Assembly (NCBI RefSeq): GCF_900098745.1
Contig: NZ_FQTT01000016.1
Coordinates: forward strand, 15,118 to 79,117
Origin: Actinomyces glycerinitolerans
GTDB taxonomy: Bacteria; Actinomycetota; Actinomycetes; Actinomycetales; Actinomycetaceae
Reading direction: 5' to 3'
DNA length: 64,000 nucleotides
The notes beneath the pieces are model-generated. The model saw only the letters and a list, made by a program, of their open reading frames with translations, was not told the origin of the DNA and did not search any database. The translations under genes were made by a program, and so were the position numbers. Positions 9,751 to 22,589 of this stretch are shown here, one piece after another (positions within the stretch are counted from its first letter, which is position 1; every line of letters starts with the position of its first letter).

Positions 9751-10821
9751 TCACGCCAGGCGGATGCCGCGGGGGAGCGGACCCGCCGGGACCCGCAGGC
9801 GGCGGGCCGCAACCCAGGCCCCGCCCGCGCCGAGCAACAACAGCAGCGCCGCGCTAGCGGGCCAGAATGCCACGTGTCCGGCGCCGGACTCGTCCCGCGA
9901 GCTCTCGTAGACGTCGTCGTCGCTGTCATCGGCCTGCTCGGCGCAGGGGTTATGGACCGTTGGTTCTGAGGACTGCGGGTCGCGCATCGTGTCGATTGCT
10001 CGGCCGAGCCCCTCCAGGAAGTTATCAGAGTTGTAGTGGCTCAGCGGCGCGCGGGTCGAAACATCTCCCAGTGCCACAAAGGGATTGGGGATGAGCAGCC
10101 ACCAGATCCGCTCGGTGTGAGTGACCGTGTTGTGATACCTGTAGGGGTCTTCGCGGCACACCAGTTGGTCATCCGTGGAGGCGTCATAGTCGATGCTGTA
10201 GGTGATTGATTCCTGCTGCTCCTGCACCATGGGAGCAACAAGCACGGTGGCCATGGGGGTGCCGACCGTCAGTGCCGCCACCACCAGGTAAGTCAGCACG
10301 GCGGATGCCGAGGTGCGCGCCGTCAACGCGGAGAAGCCCAGGCCGATGCCGCAAACCGACCCCAGCGTCACCACCAGCAGCAGGAGATGCCCCAGCAGCG
10401 TCGGCAGGTTCGCCCCGCCCACCGCCGCCAGTATCAGCAGGAATGGCAGCGCCACCGCCAGGAAGGCCATGGCCGCCAGCCACGCCGCCAACAGCTTCCC
10501 GACGGCGATCTCCCGGCTGCGCAGCGCCGTGGCCTGTAACAGCGCCAGGGTCGCGTCGGCGCGGTCCCCGTTGATGGAGGTGGCCGACAGCGTGGGTGCC
10601 ACGATCAACCCGATCCCAAGCACGAAGCACAGCACCATGTCATACAGGACCGGTGCGAACTCCTCGCGCTCCGCGCCCGCGGAGACGGCCAGCCCCGTCA
10701 TACCCACGAACAGCACCACGAGCACCAGCGCCCACACCAGCAGCATTACCCACCAGCGGGTCGACCGCACTCGCTGCCGCAACTCCAGCACCATCACGGT
10801 GCGTATGCCCTGTCGGCTCAT
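9751..10821 (-). CDS. ABC-2 type transporter permease
   Basis: This 356-residue membrane protein has six or more hydrophobic segments, a first span after the amphipathic RQGIRTVMVLELRQR start, and a large extracytoplasmic loop between spans 5 and 6 (about residues 190-300) that is rich in acidic residues and holds at least two cysteines. The ATG at 10821 overlaps the stop of the ATPase gene (ATGA). It is unlike the two shorter permeases at 5508-7066, so this is a separate exporter. Confidence 0.85.
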   Translation of the reverse strand: MSRQGIRTVMVLELRQRVRSTRWWVMLLVWALVLVVLFVGMTGLAVSAGAEREEFAPVLYDMVLCFVLGIGLIVAPTLSATSINGDRADATLALLQATALRSREIAVGKLLAAWLAAMAFLAVALPFLLILAAVGGANLPTLLGHLLLLVVTLGSVCGIGLGFSALTARTSASAVLTYLVVAALTVGTPMATVLVAPMVQEQQESITYSIDYDASTDDQLVCREDPYRYHNTVTHTERIWWLLIPNPFVALGDVSTRAPLSHYNSDNFLEGLGRAIDTMRDPQSSEPTVHNPCAEQADDSDDDVYESSRDESGAGHVAFWPASAALLLLLGAGGAWVAARRLRVPAGPLPRGIRLA

Positions 10822-11831
10822 GCGCGCTCCTCCTCCATTGCGAGATACGCCGCCTCCAGCGCACCGGTCACCGGAGCGAAGGACACCACCTCGACCCCGT
10901 CCTCAACTGCCTGCCGCAGAATGCGTGCCGCCGCGGCGTCGTCGGCCACCTCCAAATGCACTGAACCGTCGGGGTCGACGACGGCGCCCGGCGGCGTCCC
11001 CGCGCGCGCCCACGCGGCCAGGCGCCCGGAGTCCAGGGCCCGCATCCGCCAGGTCGTGCGCAGCGGCGTCGGACGCACCGGCACCGCGCCGCCGGCCGAC
11101 GCCGCAGTCCCGGTCCCGGACTCCGCACCAGAAGCTCCTGCATCCTGGTTAGAGGCCGTCGCGACGGCGTCGGCGGAGTTGGTGCCAGGCGGCACAACTG
11201 CGCGCCCACGGGACATGAAGATGACGCCGTCGACCATCTCCTCCAGCTCGCCGAGCACGTGGCTGGAGATCAGCACCGTCGCCCCCTGGTCGGCCAGGTT
11301 CCGCAGAATGCCGCGCAGATCGGCGCGTGAGCGGGGGTCCATGCCGGCCGCGGGCTCGTCGAGCAGCAGCACCTGCGGGGAATGAACGAGCGCTCGCGCC
11401 AGGCCCAGGCGCTGCTTCTGCCCACGCGACAGCACGCGCGCCGGGGTGCGTGCCATGTCTTCCAGATGCACGAGGGCGAGCATGTCGGCGGCGCGCTCGC
11501 GGGCGGTCACGTCGTCGAGTCCCTGGGCGGCGGCGAAGGTCAGCAGGATCTCCGTGCAGGTCAGCGAGTCCCAGGTGCCGAAGGCATCCGGCATCCAACC
11601 CACCGCCTGGTGCACCTGACGCGGCTGGGTGACCGGGTCTAGGCCCGCCACCTTGATCGTGCCCGTATCAGGGCGCAGCAGTGCCGCCAGCATGAGCAGC
11701 AGGGTGGTCTTGCCCGCCCCGTTGGGGCCCACCAGGCCGGTGATGGCGCCGGCGGGCGCGGACAGGCTCAGCCGCTGCACGGCCGGCGCCGACCCGAAGA
11801 AGCGTGTGACCTCGCTCGCCTCAATACTCAT
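10818..11831 (-). CDS. ABC transporter ATP-binding protein
   Basis: This 337-residue ATPase has Walker A GPNGAGKTT, signature VLSRGQKQRLGLARAL, Walker B LLLDEPAAGMDP and H-loop SSHVLGE. A C-terminal extension (about 225-337) begins with an Ala/Ser/Thr-rich spacer and ends in a small alpha/beta domain (SVHLEVADDAAAARILRQAVEDG), as in many CcmA-like ABC-2 ATPases. It forms a two-gene operon with the permease downstream. Confidence 0.92.
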   Translation of the reverse strand: MSIEASEVTRFFGSAPAVQRLSLSAPAGAITGLVGPNGAGKTTLLLMLAALLRPDTGTIKVAGLDPVTQPRQVHQAVGWMPDAFGTWDSLTCTEILLTFAAAQGLDDVTARERAADMLALVHLEDMARTPARVLSRGQKQRLGLARALVHSPQVLLLDEPAAGMDPRSRADLRGILRNLADQGATVLISSHVLGELEEMVDGVIFMSRGRAVVPPGTNSADAVATASNQDAGASGAESGTGTAASAGGAVPVRPTPLRTTWRMRALDSGRLAAWARAGTPPGAVVDPDGSVHLEVADDAAAARILRQAVEDGVEVVSFAPVTGALEAAYLAMEEERA

Positions 11832-11919
11832 GGGCGCTAATGTAACAATTGAATCGCCGGGCGACCGGGAAGGTTGCGGGCCGGTTCCCGGCGCCGCTCG
11901 GCGGATTCGTGCTCAGGCC

Positions 11920-12591
11920 TTTTCCGTCTTCATTCCCGCACATGAGATCCTCTCGGTCGCTCACGGTCTGCGCTCGCTCTTCGCCACCTACGAGCTCCCC
12001 TTTGATGAGACCTGGAACGACCTGGCGACGCTCCTTTACCGCCCCCGACTCAAGGACCGCTCTGACACGGAGATTGAGGACGTCATCGGCGACATCGTCG
12101 GCGGACGCTTCGAGGTGAGGGACGAACGCTTCGTTCTTCGTCCCGACGCCGAGGGTGATTCAGGTGCTCAACTTGACGCGCCGCTGGTCTCCGAGGGGCA
12201 CCGCAAGCTCGGCATGATCCAGGTGCTCCTCGCCAACGGGGTTCTTAAAGATCAGGGGTACCTGTTCTGGGATGAGCCCGAGGCGAATCTCAACCCCGCT
12301 TCCATCCGGCTTCTCGCCCCGCTCATCGCCGGGCTCGCCCGCCGCGGTGTCCAGGTCTTCCTCGCCACGCACAGCCTCTTCCTCCTGCGCGAGCTCCAGA
12401 TGCTCGACGAGGATGAGGACGCGGACATCCGCTACTTCGGGCTCGACCGCGCCAACGACGATCCGGTGACCGTGACGCAGGCCGATGACCTTGACGACCT
12501 GCCTGTCATCACGGGTCGGGAGGTCTCTCCGGCTGTGCCGTGGACCGCGAGATGGAGCGCGGCAGGATGTCAGGCTCACCGGCAGATGTAG
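11920..12591 (+). pseudogene. Remnant of an AAA (OLD/AAA_15-like) ATPase
   Basis: The readable stretch starts abruptly at FSVFIPAHEILSVAHG, a motif found in the middle of AAA_15/AAA_21 ATPases, and continues through LVSEGHRKLG, the Walker B-like YLFWDEPEANLNP and the H-loop LATHSLFLLREL. The N-terminal half with Walker A is missing. Near 12535 the similarity appears to move to another frame (AVDREMERG). So it is truncated at the 5' end and probably frameshifted at the 3' end. It is not expected to be functional. Confidence 0.7.
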
Positions 12592-12668
12592 TAGGGCGCG
12601 CCATCGGGCGCTCGGGTCGACGAGGAGGGCTGAGAGCAGGACGTTCGGGGGCCAGCGGTGTCCGAAAT

Positions 12669-12768
12669 GGTGACAAACGCCGGACTCGGTGCCCGGATTG
12701 GTTTTTGCAACCGCATGATTCCAACGTTTCGTGAGTCGTGAGCCGGCGACTCGGGCTCGTTTGTCACC
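12669..12768. repeat. Inverted repeat GGTGACAAACG
   Basis: GGTGACAAACG (12669-12679) is matched by its complement at 12758-12768, with weaker pairing just inside. It lies in the gene-poor strip 12592-12966 between two pseudogene scraps. It could be the ends of a tiny decayed insertion; nothing else in the strip supports a gene. Confidence 0.35.
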
Positions 12769-12796
12769 GTTTGTGACAATGCAAGTCTTGTGGCGT

Positions 12797-12855
12797 GGAT
12801 TGAACGGCCCAGGCACGAATCCATGGCGCGCTCGACCGGAAGGATGCGCATGCCG
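12797..12855 (-). pseudogene. 5' scrap of a second copy of the 12967-13449 gene
   Basis: Read on the minus strand this encodes MRILPVERAMDSCLGRS, closely matching the first codons of the intact gene (EIKILPVERAIEWIRAW). At DNA level the two align base for base, except that five bases are missing after GCCAT, which throws the scrap out of frame. No further similarity follows. It is the relic of a paralogous immunity-type gene, left when toxin/immunity cassettes were exchanged or deleted (inference). Confidence 0.6.
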
Positions 12856-12966
12856 TGTGACGGCGGCGCGTCCGCGTGGTGCTTCGGGTCGACGCCGGCG
12901 GTGGCGCCTCCGAGTGAGGTGTCGGGTTCAGTCGTCGACATAGTCCTCACCGTATTTCTCAATGTA

Positions 12967-13449
12967 CTACGACTCCCATTGATCAATCTCGGTGATTTCG
13001 GGCGAGTCCAGCCCGACGCTCATGGACTTGTTCGAGGCGACGAGGCATACGGTGACTTGGTTGTTGAGTATCCAGTCGGTCTGGAGGACGTCGGTTCGGT
13101 TACCGGTTTGTTCGCCGGGTCCGTACAGCTGCGTGAGTGCGTCGGCGATGGCATCGTATGTCCGCCACAGGGAAGTCGTCCAAGGAGTGTTTCGCTTGGC
13201 CCGCGGGTTACGGGAACAAAGGGGTATCGACACCTCGCTGCATCGGCCGTCCAATCGTATCAGGTACCCTCCGTCTTGGTTGACGGTCAGTTCGGTGGTG
13301 AATAGTTCGGGGTCTTCGGGGTTGGGTGTCCAGCCGAGTTTGTCGCGTACGGCGCAGGCGGTCTCCCAGGTGATGGGCCAGTCGAGCTCGGCCCAGGCAC
13401 GAATCCACTCGATGGCGCGCTCGACAGGAAGTATTTTGATCTCGGTCAT
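12967..13449 (-). CDS. Small acidic protein, probable immunity protein (DUF6301-like)
   Basis: This 160-residue soluble protein starts TEIKILPVERAIEWIRAW and contains a Trp-rich N-terminal helix, then beta-rich sequence (FTTELTVNQDGGYLIRLDG). From memory it resembles DUF6301 proteins of Actinomyces; that assignment is tentative. The ATG at 13449 has an AAGGAC ribosome site. It lies 58 bp behind the 3' end of the large broken toxin-like gene and on the same strand, which is the usual place of an immunity gene, and a scrap of a paralogue lies right behind it. Sequence alone does not show what it binds. Confidence 0.6.
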   Translation of the reverse strand: MTEIKILPVERAIEWIRAWAELDWPITWETACAVRDKLGWTPNPEDPELFTTELTVNQDGGYLIRLDGRCSEVSIPLCSRNPRAKRNTPWTTSLWRTYDAIADALTQLYGPGEQTGNRTDVLQTDWILNNQVTVCLVASNKSMSVGLDSPEITEIDQWES

Positions 13450-13507
13450 GTCGGTGTCCTTGCTGGCTGGTTTGGGTGCTGCGTGTTCGGGCTTGTTGGT
13501 ATCGATT

Positions 13508-16461
13508 CTATAGCGCGGCCATGGCCTCCTCCCTGGCCTGAATGGCCTGGGGCGTGAGAGTGAAGGGCGTAGTGCCGCTGACCTCGGCGTAGCCGACCGC
13601 GGGGGTTGAGTACACCTCGATCAGGAGCCTTGTGCGTCCGTCCTTGACGGACTGCCAGACTTGGGGTGGTCGTGGAAGTACTGGGCCACGCGGGGATCGG
13701 TGAGCATGCGGTCACGCACATATGGCGGGGTGGCCTGCGCGGTCATGCCCTCGAACTGTGTCTGGACCTGTTTGGTGGACACCGTCGCCGTGCCGCCCTT
13801 GTACTCGGGGAAGACGATCTCGCTGCTGTCGGGCTTCACCCCCATGCCGTCCAGACGGTTCCTGCCGGGACCGGGCGTGCCGGGACCGGTGGAGTGGAAG
13901 GAGTCCGGGATGTCGTACCCGCGGCGCGCAAGTGCCTGCTCCTCGCCCCGTTCGCCGATGTACTCGGCAATACGCCGCTCCGTAGAACGCGCCTTCGTAG
14001 CTTGCTCGGCGGCATGACGAAGCGTCTTGATTTGGGCGTCGCTGTAGCCGGCGCCCTCCAACCGTGTGAGCGTCGTCTCGTTTTTTGGTGCTGAAGGCGC
14101 TCATGTCGTAGCCGGGTGGTATGGCGTCTTTGAGGCGTTTTTCGGCGGCCTGGCGGGCGGCCTTGGCGGCGTCCCGTTGGGCGAAGAGGTTGTTGACCTC
14201 GGTCAGGCCGGTGATCTCCCGGCGTGCGGCGCGGGTGAGTGCGAGGCTTTCGGCGGTGGTGCGTGCGGCGGCGCGGGTGCCGAGCCCGAGGGCGGAGCCG
14301 GGTATGAAGGTTAGGGCGAAGTCCACGCCGTCCAGCAGGAGCTGCTCCCAAGTGACGTTGGTGGCGTAGGAGCGGGTTGCGGCGGCAGGGTCCTGGAGGA
14401 AGGTGGCGATGCCCCGGCCGTGGGCGAGGGCCCAGGTGCCCACGCCCACGGCGCCGAGCGCCGCGGTCACGGACAGGCCCGCCCACGCGAGCAGGAGTAC
14501 TGCGAGGGCGGTCACCAGGATCTGCCCGAGTAGGCCCAGGGAGTCCCACCACTTGGCCAGCCCGTCCAGCAGGCCGGCGAAGAAGTAGGGCCAGTCGGGC
14601 TGCTGGAGCCAGGTGCCGATGTCCTGGACGAGCCGGGTTCCGTACCACAGGCAGGCCGTCAGCATTACGGCGCCTACGGCGAGGGAGATGATGCGGAAGG
14701 TGTTGCGGGCGGCCGACTCGGTGTCGGGGGTGGTGACGGTCATGGTGTCCTGGCGCACCCCGCGCACCTGCTCGCCCATGGCCCGGCCCTCGGCCATGCG
14801 CCACCGGCGGGGCAGAGACCGGTCCCCGTAGGCCGTCCAGACGATGACCAGGTCGGACCAGGCATAGGCGGCCAGCCACACCAGGGCCTGCACCGGCACC
14901 CGCAGGGCGGGAGCACCAACCATGGCTAGACCGGGCGTCTTGGGGGCCTCGATGGCGACGTCGCCGACCACGCCGGCGCGGTGGCGACGGTGGGCGTCGG
15001 CCAGCATGCAGGTGATGAACAGGGCGACGGAGATGTGGATTTGGGTGTGGCCCTGACCGAGGGCTTGCCAGGTCAGGCGTATCCAGGTGGGGATGGCGGT
15101 GTCCTGGTCGGCCCAGTCGGTCCAGCCGACGGCGGCGTTGTAGCAGGCATGATCCACAATCGCCGTCGTGTCAGCGTCGCCACGGGCGGCAGCCAGGCTG
15201 CGGCGCGCAACCAGGGGCGGCGGGTGCGCCATAGGGCAAGGGCCAGGGCGATGCCCATGGCCGCCCCCATGGTGGGGATCTGGTGCCCGGTGGTCATCAC
15301 CTCCACCGGGGTGTCCAGCTCCAGCAGGTTCTCGGCCCAACTGCCCCCATGTATCAGGAACCTGCCTGCCGTCCACGGGTTCAGCGAGTACTGGAATGCG
15401 GTCCTCTCCTAGCAGCTGGGCGATTATGCCCGGGGGCACCAGGCGGCGGGCGCCGTCCTCGGCGATGATGAAGCCCGCCCCGGCCGCGAATCCCAGCAGC
15501 GCCCAGTCCACTGCGGCCAGTCGTCTGATCCGGCCCGGTGCCAATAGCGCCAGGGCCAGCAGCGGCAGCAGCTTGCCCGGTTCCTCCACAAACGCTGCCA
15601 GTGCGATGCGGGCGCCGTCATCGGTGGTAGACAAGCCGATCGCCTCACCGATCGCGCGGGTGGCCGCTGCCACCAGGCCCGACCAGGGCACGCTGATGCC
15701 CATCAGCAGCAACAGCGGGCGCAGCCCCATGGTGCGGGTGCGTGAGACCAGCCCTATGATCAGCAGGCAGCCGGTCATGAACAGCGTGGGCACCAGACCC
15801 AGCGCCAGGCGCGGCACCACCGCCAGCGCGATCACACCCAGCACCAGCGCAACGGTGGAGACCACTCGCTGAGCCCGCACCACCGCGCGTGCGAAACCCG
15901 CATGGTGCGCCCACCAGCCCCACCAGCCCTCAAGCGCCCGCTCCCACCACTCCGCCGGCACATCCAGCACCGACAAGACGCGACCCCCGCCCGCCGCAGC
16001 ACGCGCCCCGGGACCGGGCGCGCTCCCGCTCCCAAGCGGGGGTGGCGCCGGCACAGGCGCTGACGCAGGTGCAGGCGCGGGCGCAGCAACTAACGCCCCA
16101 GAACCAGGTGCGCTCCACGCCCCAGTGCCGGGCACACTCCCGTACGTTCCGTATGTGGGTGCCGACGGCGCCACGGACCCATAGCCCTGCACGGGCCCGG
16201 CGGGCACACCAGGACCGGCCGCCGACGGCGTCATCCCATACCCCGACACCCGGTCAGGCGCCGAGCCGGCCGCCGATGCCGGTCGGCTCGAGTCGTTGTC
16301 CGCAGCCGGCATCACCCCGTACGCACTCTGCGGCACAGCCGCATGCCGACCCCGCGCCGGCTCCGGCGAAGCCCCTGGCGGAGGCGGGGCGGAGGAGGCG
16401 TCGGGACGTCCCCGCCCACCGTGGGTGCGGAGCGGTCCCGCCGGACGCCGTCGTCAGCCAT
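13508..16461 (-). pseudogene. PrsW-like membrane protease fused to a nuclease-fold toxin tip, frameshifted
   Basis: Starting from ATG 16461 (AAAGGG ribosome site), the pieces read in order are: a Pro/Ala/Gly-rich cytoplasmic region; a multi-span membrane domain with PrsW motifs AAFVEEPGKLL (EExxK), GFIIAEDG, TTGHQIPTMG and AIVDHACYN; further membrane spans; a coiled region (LTEVNNLFAQRDAAKAARQ); and a C-terminal domain with LDG...EIVFPEYKGG, the D...ExK pattern of PD-(D/E)XK nucleases, ending EEAMAAL. Single-base frame changes are needed near 16400, 15400, 15175, at the A6 run (T6 at 14081-14086), and at the C4 run (G4 at 13663-13666). Each rejoins sensible sequence, so the ancestral gene was about 980 codons. 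Either it is a pseudogene or the assembly has indels. The nearby intact genes make decay likelier. Confidence 0.7.
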
Positions 16462-16785
16462 GAACCAGCCCTTTCAGGAACCAACAGGAAATGACGAAAC
16501 CATGACGCTCGCCACATAGCGACCTTAGGCGTGTCCTCCCCGTGATGGAACCCTGGCCAGGATCGATGCGGCGCCTCTCCGGGGTCGGTTCCCGGCTCCG
16601 GTCGGAGTCGCCTGCCCGCTGCTTGCAGCCCCTGCCCACCTATCGATCCCTGTGAGCCGCCGTAACACCCGGGCCGTATGCTTGGGCCAGACGCCACGCC
16701 GAGGACGCCGGGACGCCCCGCGCGGGCGCCCGCCGAATCGGTGTCGGCAACGACCAACCGGCAGCACAACGGCAGGAACCCCCAC
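16462..16785 (+). other. Intergenic region upstream of lysC
   Basis: These 323 bp lie between the divergent broken toxin gene and lysC. I see no gene. It must hold the lysC-asd promoter; no confident -35/-10 pair, riboswitch (such as a lysine element) or attenuator could be picked by eye. Confidence 0.4.
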
Positions 16786-19530
<2,745 letters not shown>

Positions 19531-19567
19531 TGGCTGCGGCGTCCATTGTCGGGCGGCCTCCTGCCAC

Positions 19568-20278
19568 TCACGCGGAAGCTGGTTCGGCTTCCGGCACCTC
19601 GCCGGCGTACAGGTACACCTCAACGTTCTCCGGCAGCCCGGGCACGTCCAGCCGCAGCTCCCGGGTTGCGGCGCGCGTCAGGGCCTGCCGCTCGCAGAAC
19701 TCGTAGCCGCAAAGCGAGTCCGTGTACAGGAAGAAGTCCTTACGACCGTGGGCGCGCAGGTGCTCCATGAAACCGTCGTACAGCCGGGTGCCGATCCCGC
19801 GGCCCCGACAGGCGGGATGCACCGCGAGCAGAGTGATCTCGTCGGTGAGGGCGGCGCATCCGCCCATCAGTACGTCCTGCCGCAGTTCGGCGCGGCGGTA
19901 GTCGAAACCGAATGCCTGCGTGAGTGTGTCCCACTGCGGCATTCCCGCCGTCGCCAACCAGGCCATCCCGGCGAGCCTGTGGGCGTGAACGAGCGGTTGG
20001 GCCGGAAGCGGGGGCTCATCCTCGACACGGCCCATGATCACGCCCATGACCCGCTCGGTGCCGGACGCCTCGTCGCCGTCGCCCTGAGCGTGGTCGGTGG
20101 CGACGGCGACCTGCGCGTAGGTGGAGGCGAGCAGGCATTCGGACAGGAACACCTCCGCGGCGGAGCGCTCGAGGTACGGGCGCGGCGCATAACGGCGGAT
20201 GTTGAAGGCGTCGAGGACAATCGCCATGACCCCCTCGGCGTCCCGGGGCTCGTAGGGGCGGTAGGTAGTGGTGGACAT
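19568..20278 (-). CDS. GNAT-family N-acetyltransferase
   Basis: This 236-residue acetyltransferase has the acetyl-CoA binding motif A in ITLLAVHPACRGRGIGTRLYDGFMEHL (R-x-x-G-x-G/A pattern RGRGIG) and the later DSLCGYEFCERQ segment of motif B. The N-terminus (YRPYEPRDAEGVMAIV) is a standard GNAT first strand and helix. The ATG at 20278 has AGGAGG 5 nt upstream. The substrate is unknown. It is a single gene between asd (convergent) and the PTS regulator (divergent). Confidence 0.88.
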   Translation of the reverse strand: MSTTTYRPYEPRDAEGVMAIVLDAFNIRRYAPRPYLERSAAEVFLSECLLASTYAQVAVATDHAQGDGDEASGTERVMGVIMGRVEDEPPLPAQPLVHAHRLAGMAWLATAGMPQWDTLTQAFGFDYRRAELRQDVLMGGCAALTDEITLLAVHPACRGRGIGTRLYDGFMEHLRAHGRKDFFLYTDSLCGYEFCERQALTRAATRELRLDVPGLPENVEVYLYAGEVPEAEPASA

Positions 20279-20537
20279 CGTGCCTCCTGGCATTGTCGGA
20301 ACTAGCGTTCGTCGATGCGACGCTAGGTAGCCGGCCTGGGCGGCTCCGGGGAGGCGCCTTCGTGTTTCCGACGTCGCCGAGAAGGGCGAGGCGCTGGCGG
20401 TCTACGGCGCTGATCCGCCTGCCGGGCACATACTTGGGGCACGACGCGCAAGAGTGCGGCACCCCTCGGGGATACCCGCATGCGGCGTCGCCACCCAATT
20501 GCGTACCCGCACTGCCGCACCGTTGCGAGAGGATGAT

Positions 20538-22436
20538 GTGGACGTGGTCGCCAAGGCGGACAGGCTCGAACGACTTTTGCGTGAACTCCATGCCGCCAGC
20601 CGCCCGGTGTCGGCCCGAGCGCTGGCGGCCATGCTGCAAGTCACCGACCGCTCGATCCGCTCCTACGTCAAGGAGCTGAACGAGGGCCAAGACGATGACC
20701 TCATCCGGTCCACGCCGTCCGGCTACCAGTTGGATCGCCGCGTGTACCGGATAAGGCGCGAGCATGCCGCCGGCCGAACCACACACCGAAGTCTCGACCA
20801 GCGTGGCCGCCTGAACGAGCTGGCCCGTATTCTCCTCACGGCCTCCGAGGAGTGTGAGGTGTTTGAACTGGCCGATCGGCTCTGCGTGAGTCCATCGACG
20901 TTGGAGGCGGACCTTGGTCGCGTCCGCCTACTCCTGCGGGACCATGAACTGACGCTGAGGCGGCACGGATCATACATTCGCATAGACGGACCGGAACAGC
21001 GGCGTCGACGACTCATCCGCCAAATACTGCTCTCTCCGGTCGATGACGAGTTGGAATCGGACCGGCACCGCACGCATCTGGCGCGGCGGCGTGAACTCAC
21101 CCGCGGCGTCCGCTCCGTGCTCGCAGACAACGGCGTCGTCTTGAACGAGTACGTCCTGCTCAATCTGTGCACGCACCTGTACATCGCTCTCGAGGGATAC
21201 CCCATCGACTACTCCGGACGCGCAGCATACGACGCCGACGTCTTGACCATTGCCCGCGCGGTCACCGACTGGGTGAGCCGGTGGTCCGAGCGTTCGCTGC
21301 CGGATTCGGAGACCGACTTCGTCGCCTCCTTCCTCGCGGTCTCCACTCACCGAAACGCCGACGGCGAGGGTCTGGATCCGGCGGTCCTCGACGTCGTCCG
21401 TGACTGCGTGCTGCGGCTCGACGACCACTTCCTGCTGCGGCTGTACGACGGCGACGAATCACTGGTCGGGCTGGCCATCCACGTGCAGGACATGCTGGCG
21501 CGATTGCGCGCCGGCCAGCGCATCGACCGTCCGTTCGGCGCCGACTTCCAACTGGGGCACCCGCTGGTGCATGAACTGTCCGTCTACTTCTCTCACGCCG
21601 TGGAAACCGCGCTCGACGTCGAGATTCCCTGCGCCGAAACGGACTTTCTTGCCCTGCACCTCGGCTCCCGCCTCCAGCAGCTCATGGACGCCGAGCAGCA
21701 GGTGACGATCACACTCGTGGTGCCCCGATTCGGGTCCGTGGCCGACGACGCGGTGCGCAGGCTGAATGAAGGACTGCACGGGCTGGCCGTCGTCGAGCGC
21801 CTCGTCACCGAGATAGACCCGGAGGTCTCCCGCAGGCCCAGCGACGTCGTCGTCACCGCGGTTGACCTCGACGTCGACCCCTCCGTTCCGGTGGTCCGCA
21901 TCAGCCCGCTGTGCACCCGGAGTGAGGTCGACGCCGTGCGGCAGGCGGTCCTGGAGGAGCGGCAGCGGGCCCAGCGGCACCAGGTCTGGTCCGCGCTGGT
22001 CGCCTTCACCGACGAGCGCCTGTTCGTGCATACCGAGACCCGGCTCAACCGTGACGAGGCCCTGCGCACCTGCCACTCGCTGCTGGTCCGCCAGGCCGCC
22101 GTCGACGACCAGCACCTCGCGGATGTGCTCGATCGTGAGCGGCGCGCCTCGACGGCGTTCGGGGGGCGGTTCGCCATGCCGCACTCGTTGTACATGGACG
22201 CCGCCCGCACCGCCCTGGCCGTGCTGACGTGCACCCGGCCGATCCCGTGGGGCTCCCATGAGGTCAACCTCGTCATCATGATGGCCGTCAGTCCCCGGGA
22301 CCGCGCCGTCTTCCGGGATGTGCTCGACGAGTTGGTGCGCATTCTGTCCGACCCCGTGGGAGTCGACGCACTCATTGGCGCCGGGACAAGCTACAGCCGC
22401 CTAATGGAGGCACTGCGAGAACTGGTGATCGGCTGA
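20538..22436 (+). CDS. PRD-domain transcriptional regulator/antiterminator of the PTS operon
   Basis: This 632-residue regulator has an N-terminal HTH_11 (KADRLERLLRELHAASRPVSAR) and a second HTH (DRLCVSPSTLEADLGRVRLLL), so it is a DNA-binding LicR/MtlR-like activator rather than an RNA-binding BglG. Two PRDs follow, with conserved His (LCTHLYIALEGY, LAIHVQDML, PLVHELSVYFSHAVE, LALHLGSRL), then a IIB-like segment. The EIIA type-2 domain has its phosphoacceptor His in FAMPHSLYMD. PTS components phosphorylate such proteins to couple activity to sugar flux. The GTG at 20538 is chosen for its GAGAGG ribosome site. It reads into the PTS genes 153 bp downstream and is the likely activator. Confidence 0.9.
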   Translation: MDVVAKADRLERLLRELHAASRPVSARALAAMLQVTDRSIRSYVKELNEGQDDDLIRSTPSGYQLDRRVYRIRREHAAGRTTHRSLDQRGRLNELARILLTASEECEVFELADRLCVSPSTLEADLGRVRLLLRDHELTLRRHGSYIRIDGPEQRRRRLIRQILLSPVDDELESDRHRTHLARRRELTRGVRSVLADNGVVLNEYVLLNLCTHLYIALEGYPIDYSGRAAYDADVLTIARAVTDWVSRWSERSLPDSETDFVASFLAVSTHRNADGEGLDPAVLDVVRDCVLRLDDHFLLRLYDGDESLVGLAIHVQDMLARLRAGQRIDRPFGADFQLGHPLVHELSVYFSHAVETALDVEIPCAETDFLALHLGSRLQQLMDAEQQVTITLVVPRFGSVADDAVRRLNEGLHGLAVVERLVTEIDPEVSRRPSDVVVTAVDLDVDPSVPVVRISPLCTRSEVDAVRQAVLEERQRAQRHQVWSALVAFTDERLFVHTETRLNRDEALRTCHSLLVRQAAVDDQHLADVLDRERRASTAFGGRFAMPHSLYMDAARTALAVLTCTRPIPWGSHEVNLVIMMAVSPRDRAVFRDVLDELVRILSDPVGVDALIGAGTSYSRLMEALRELVIG

Positions 22437-22589
22437 CGGTCGTGGTCAGGCCCGATCGGCACGGGCGGTGATGCGGGCGGAGGCGGCTTCTCAATGGTTT
22501 TCCGGCCCCCGGAAGATTTCCTGGTGGAGCGCGGGTGCCAAGCTGCGCAGACTTGATCACGTCATGCTTCTAGGTCCAATGGAGGAACA

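Noticed and set aside
14075-14090. A6C run in the broken toxin gene as a programmed frameshift site
   Set aside because: The classic A-AAA-AAC signal gives a -1 shift, but the frame that continues sensibly here needs +1 (or loss of one A). A homopolymer length change explains it more simply.
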